From: Bacillota bacterium
Lineage (GTDB): Bacteria > Bacillota > Sulfobacillia > Sulfobacillales > Sulfobacillaceae
Reading direction: 5' to 3'
DNA: 53,066 nt
Assembly (NCBI GenBank): GCA_021798975.1
Contig: JAJZBJ010000002.1
Location: 1-53,066, forward strand
Within the stretch, counting starts at the first letter, position 1. The number at the start of each line of letters is the position of its first letter. This document shows, in pieces, positions 50,390-53,066 of the stretch. Both the position numbers and the translations under genes were made by a program. Under the pieces are notes generated by a model, which ran no database searches, was not told the DNA's origin, and worked only from the letters and a program-made list of their open reading frames with translations.

Positions 50390-51842
50390 CCCCTGTGAGC
50401 GGGTGGTGGGGCAGGCGCACGAGAGCGGGGCGGAGTAAAGTCCCGCGCCGATTCAACTGCACCATCGCCTGGCCGCGCTGCAAATAACGGATGGGGCGGC
50501 TTGGGGCGTAGGGCGCGGCTTGCCGCAAAAAGCGGTCGATGTCCTCCGCCGCGGTACCGCCGAGAATGATGCGTTGACGGGCGTTGGCGATGACGGCCTC
50601 GGCGAGTGCAGGGCTCAACTGGCCCATGTCTTGATGCGCGAGTACCAGACCCACCCGGTATCCCCGCGCCAACGACAGAAAGTCGGATAAGTCCTCCGAC
50701 ACCCATTGGTGGAACTCGTCGAGATACAGGAATGCGGCCGGGTTGTCCGTAGACGGGGTGCGGCCATAGGCGGCTTGGGCCAGTCCGTGCCAAAGGAGTG
50801 ACCCGACCGCGCGGGCTGTCGCGCCTAAGTCCGCCAGGGGCAAGGTGCAGAGCACAATCCAGCGGTCTTGCAAGACTTCCCGCCAGGTGAAGTCGGCGGG
50901 GGCGGACAGCGCACGGCGCACGTGGGGATTGGCCCAGAGGAGTTCTAATCGATTGATGAGCCCTTGGCGATCTTCGCGGCTTGATCCCGCGCGCCGCGCC
51001 CACTGCTCACGAAAATATTGCTGCACGGCCAGGTCGCCCGACGCCGCCACCGTCTGCTTTTGGATTCGGTCATCGCGTAGAAACGTGAGCAGCGTCCCTA
51101 AATCGGCATCCGTCCGGCCGCCGGCTTTGATCGCGGTGACGCTGTGCAGCAGCATGATACGGGCGGCGACCCGGTAGTACGGGTGGCCGCCATCGCTTAA
51201 CTGGTCCAGGCACCAGGCAATGCCTTCGGCGGCTTGGCTGGCCGGCCCGTCCAGGGGATTGTAGTGCGGACACATAGCGTCCGTGGGGTTGAAACGGATA
51301 ATCTGCCGTCCGCTCTCATGAGCAGCGTGATAGGCTTGCTCGGCCAAATCGCCCTTCGGGTCCATCAATACCACACCGTGGCCCATGCGGATGTCTTGGG
51401 CGGCCAGCGGCATGAGCACGGAGGAGGACTTCCCAGAGCCCGTTGGGCCCAGCACGTGGCAATGCAAGAAGCGGTCCTCCGTGGTGAGGCGTACCGGCCA
51501 TCCTAAGCCCAGTCGACGCCCAACCAATGTCTGGGCCGCACGCGGTCGGGCGGCGATCAGAAAGGCCACAGCCAGAGCTGCGACAAGGGGCACTACCAGC
51601 CAAGGGCGCCAAGCCGCCATCAGTCCGGCGACCGCTAATGCCGAGAGTCCCCAGGCACGGAGGCTCCGCATCCATAGGGCGCGCAAGGAGGCCAGCAATG
51701 TTGCCAATGCAACCGGCCAGGTTAGTCCCGCACTGCCGCCGCTGAACAGACGGGCGATGCCGTCCACCCATAGCGCACCCGTCAAATAGCAGAGAATCGC
51801 GGCGCTGCCCCAAGTTGCGATCTGTTCGCGGTGCGCGCGCAT
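50370..51842 (-). CDS. VirD4/TraG-type coupling ATPase
   Basis: Protein of 490 residues. Four hydrophobic helices in the first 100 residues precede an ATPase domain with Walker A GPTGSGKSSSV (about 132-142), DPKGDL, and the Walker B-like LYLDEFHQW near 370. This is the layout of type IV coupling proteins, which link DNA to a transfer channel. The start is the ATG at 51842, eight bases after AAGG; alternatives lie nine bases upstream. No other transfer genes are near, apart from the downstream replication-relaxation-like partner. Confidence 0.85.
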   Translation of the reverse strand: MRAHREQIATWGSAAILCYLTGALWVDGIARLFSGGSAGLTWPVALATLLASLRALWMRSLRAWGLSALAVAGLMAAWRPWLVVPLVAALAVAFLIAARPRAAQTLVGRRLGLGWPVRLTTEDRFLHCHVLGPTGSGKSSSVLMPLAAQDIRMGHGVVLMDPKGDLAEQAYHAAHESGRQIIRFNPTDAMCPHYNPLDGPASQAAEGIAWCLDQLSDGGHPYYRVAARIMLLHSVTAIKAGGRTDADLGTLLTFLRDDRIQKQTVAASGDLAVQQYFREQWARRAGSSREDRQGLINRLELLWANPHVRRALSAPADFTWREVLQDRWIVLCTLPLADLGATARAVGSLLWHGLAQAAYGRTPSTDNPAAFLYLDEFHQWVSEDLSDFLSLARGYRVGLVLAHQDMGQLSPALAEAVIANARQRIILGGTAAEDIDRFLRQAAPYAPSRPIRYLQRGQAMVQLNRRGTLLRPALVRLPHHPLTGGGSHAP

Positions 51843-51937
51843 CGACATCACCTTCTTACGAGGGCCGATTCGCGGTGTCGTTTGGGAATCCTGCTTTTTG
51901 CGGGAAGTTTTGCAGCAATCTCTCGGGGATCCTTCGC

Positions 51938-53066
51938 CTAGCCTTTAGGCACGACGGTGTCGAGAGCGGCGAGTTCCGCTTGATGCCGAGGTTTCAAAAT
52001 CGCGGAAACCATGGAGACAGCCAAGAGTACAGCGAGGGCGGTGGCGGCCACCATTACCGCCCGGATCCCCAATAAATCGGTCGCCCAGCCGGCGGCAAGA
52101 ATCAGCAGGAGCTGCAGTAATTGTTCGGGGGTGTTACGGAGATTCATCACGCGGCCCATCAACTCCGGGGCGACCGATCGCTGCTGGAAACTGGTGAAGC
52201 CAACCGACTGCGCGCCACCGAAGGTGCCCAGCATGACCAGTCCCACCACCGCTTGGGTAAATCCGGGAGAGAGCGCATAGGTGAGATATCCCAGCGTGGA
52301 ACCGAGCATACCCGCGGTGAGAAGCCACTTTACCGGGATGCGGGGGATGACTGTGTTCAACAGGAGAGCTCCGAACACATACCCGACACCGGCTGCGGTG
52401 ACCATCATGGCGAACCCGAAGTGTCCCAGGTGCAGAGCGCGCACGGCGAACACCACCTCTTGGGAATCGGCCGCCACGCCTAGAGCCAGGATGCCGACAC
52501 TGGCAATTAGCGTCAAGCGGAACACCGGTGCTTGGCTGAGGAGGTGCCAAGCCTGCAGCCAGTCCCGTCCCGTCGTGTGCCACAAGGATGTTCGGTCCTG
52601 GTGGCCCGGACGGGCAGCCGGGATGGCTTCGAGTCGGGGCAGCAATAAGAGAGAGGCAGCGGAGAGAACGAAACTGGCTCCGTCCGACCAGAGCGGCAAG
52701 CGGACACTGCCGCTCAGCATCAAGAGTCCAGCCAAGGATGGTCCGATGAGAATGGCGCTGTAGCGAGCCAAGGCAATCAGTCCGTTCAGCCGCTTTTGCC
52801 GGTCCAACGGCACGATTTGGGTTTGGTACGGTAGAAAGGCGGTTCCGAAAAAGACACCCAGCACCCCCAGCCAGGCAATGTCTAGATATACAAGCCAGAG
52901 ATTATGCAAGAACGGCATGAGCAAGAGGCCCGCGGCGCGCAGCAGGTCGACCGCCATCAAGATGTCGCGTCGCCGCATTCGATCAGTCAGACTGCCCGCC
53001 CAGGGGCTGACGATGAGTGCGCCCACCCGGCCGACCAGCCAGAGACCGGCCACCGCGATGGGGGCG
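51938..53066 (-). CDS. MFS transporter, N-terminus cut by window edge
   Basis: At least 376 residues of a major facilitator superfamily permease; the frame stays open to the right edge, so its start lies beyond 53066. About ten or eleven helices are visible, with the loop signature GSLTDRMRRRDILM between helices 2 and 3. The family resembles EntS/macrolide-type exporters (MFS_3): LPYQTQIVPLDRQKRLNGLIAL and SFQQRSVAPELMGRVMNLRN are typical. Likely a multidrug-type exporter with unknown substrate. Its stop is 95 bases upstream of the coupling ATPase start on the same strand. Confidence 0.85.
   Translation of the reverse strand, partial: APIAVAGLWLVGRVGALIVSPWAGSLTDRMRRRDILMAVDLLRAAGLLLMPFLHNLWLVYLDIAWLGVLGVFFGTAFLPYQTQIVPLDRQKRLNGLIALARYSAILIGPSLAGLLMLSGSVRLPLWSDGASFVLSAASLLLLPRLEAIPAARPGHQDRTSLWHTTGRDWLQAWHLLSQAPVFRLTLIASVGILALGVAADSQEVVFAVRALHLGHFGFAMMVTAAGVGYVFGALLLNTVIPRIPVKWLLTAGMLGSTLGYLTYALSPGFTQAVVGLVMLGTFGGAQSVGFTSFQQRSVAPELMGRVMNLRNTPEQLLQLLLILAAGWATDLLGIRAVMVAATALAVLLAVSMVSAILKPRHQAELAALDTVVPKG

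Noticed and set aside
50302-51003. Minus-strand frame of 233 codons overlapping the coupling ATPase
   Set aside because: Arg/Pro/His-rich shadow of the VirD4-like gene in another frame.

Overview
The window is one continuous chromosomal stretch from a high-G+C, endospore-forming member of the Bacillota. Three things show this: the sporulation genes yqfC and yqfD, a Spo0E-like phosphatase, and the gene order yqfC-yqfD-phoH-pgpH-ybeY-dgkA-cdd-era-recO-glyQ-glyS-ppsR-(...)-dnaG-sigA, which is the classic Bacillus/Clostridium order around the major sigma factor. The combination of high G+C, futalosine-type radical SAM gene, sulfate assimilation and PIG-V-like glycosyltransferase would fit a Sulfobacillus-like lineage, but that placement is inference. 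Genes are densely packed, with many stop/start overlaps and several convergent 3' overlaps. I saw no rRNA, tRNA, CRISPR array or insertion sequence.

Layout. (1) 1-1319, minus strand: a compact MqnC/MqnE-like radical SAM protein coupled by a 4-base overlap to an unrecognised gene that runs off the left edge. (2) 1448-16682, plus strand: the housekeeping operon listed above, ending with the pyruvate phosphate dikinase regulator (ppsR) and the dikinase (ppdK), then a terminator. (3) 16796-22941: an acetyltransferase, a TPR plus ATP-grasp-like protein, an MFS transporter with an extended -10 promoter at its start codon, then dnaG-sigA and a strong terminator. (4) 23091-24995: asparagine synthetase, whose catalytic Cys2 frame begins at an ATC codon. 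(5) 25511-29904: an NAD-dependent formate dehydrogenase operon. Its catalytic gene contains an in-frame TGA at the active site followed by a SECIS hairpin, so it is very probably a selenoprotein. The alpha subunit is split into two genes placed at opposite ends of the operon, with the NuoE-like and NuoF-like subunits between them. (6) 29934-34454: a TPR protein, then minus-strand methyltransferase, folE, moaA (molybdopterin synthesis, relevant to the formate dehydrogenase) and a long-chain acyl-CoA synthetase. (7) 34651-40732: a PsiE-like membrane protein, an esterase, a Spo0E-like protein with its own consensus promoter, sat-cysH for sulfate assimilation, two convergent D,D-carboxypeptidases, and a cupin. 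(8) 40704-49580: Mrp and SufT-like Fe-S assembly proteins, small unknown proteins, a two-domain acetyltransferase-like protein, a polyprenyl-phosphate-sugar set (PIG-V-like, DPM1-like, GtrA), a split ThrE exporter, a Nudix hydrolase and minC. (9) 49673-53066, minus strand: a VirD4/TraG-type coupling ATPase with a replication-relaxation-like partner, which may be a trace of a conjugative element, and an MFS transporter cut by the right edge.

The part most worth attention is region 5. The Sec codon, the SECIS in the same register as the Escherichia coli fdhF element as I recall it, and the permuted split of the alpha subunit together describe a formate dehydrogenase layout I do not recognise from standard FdsGBA or FdhF operons.
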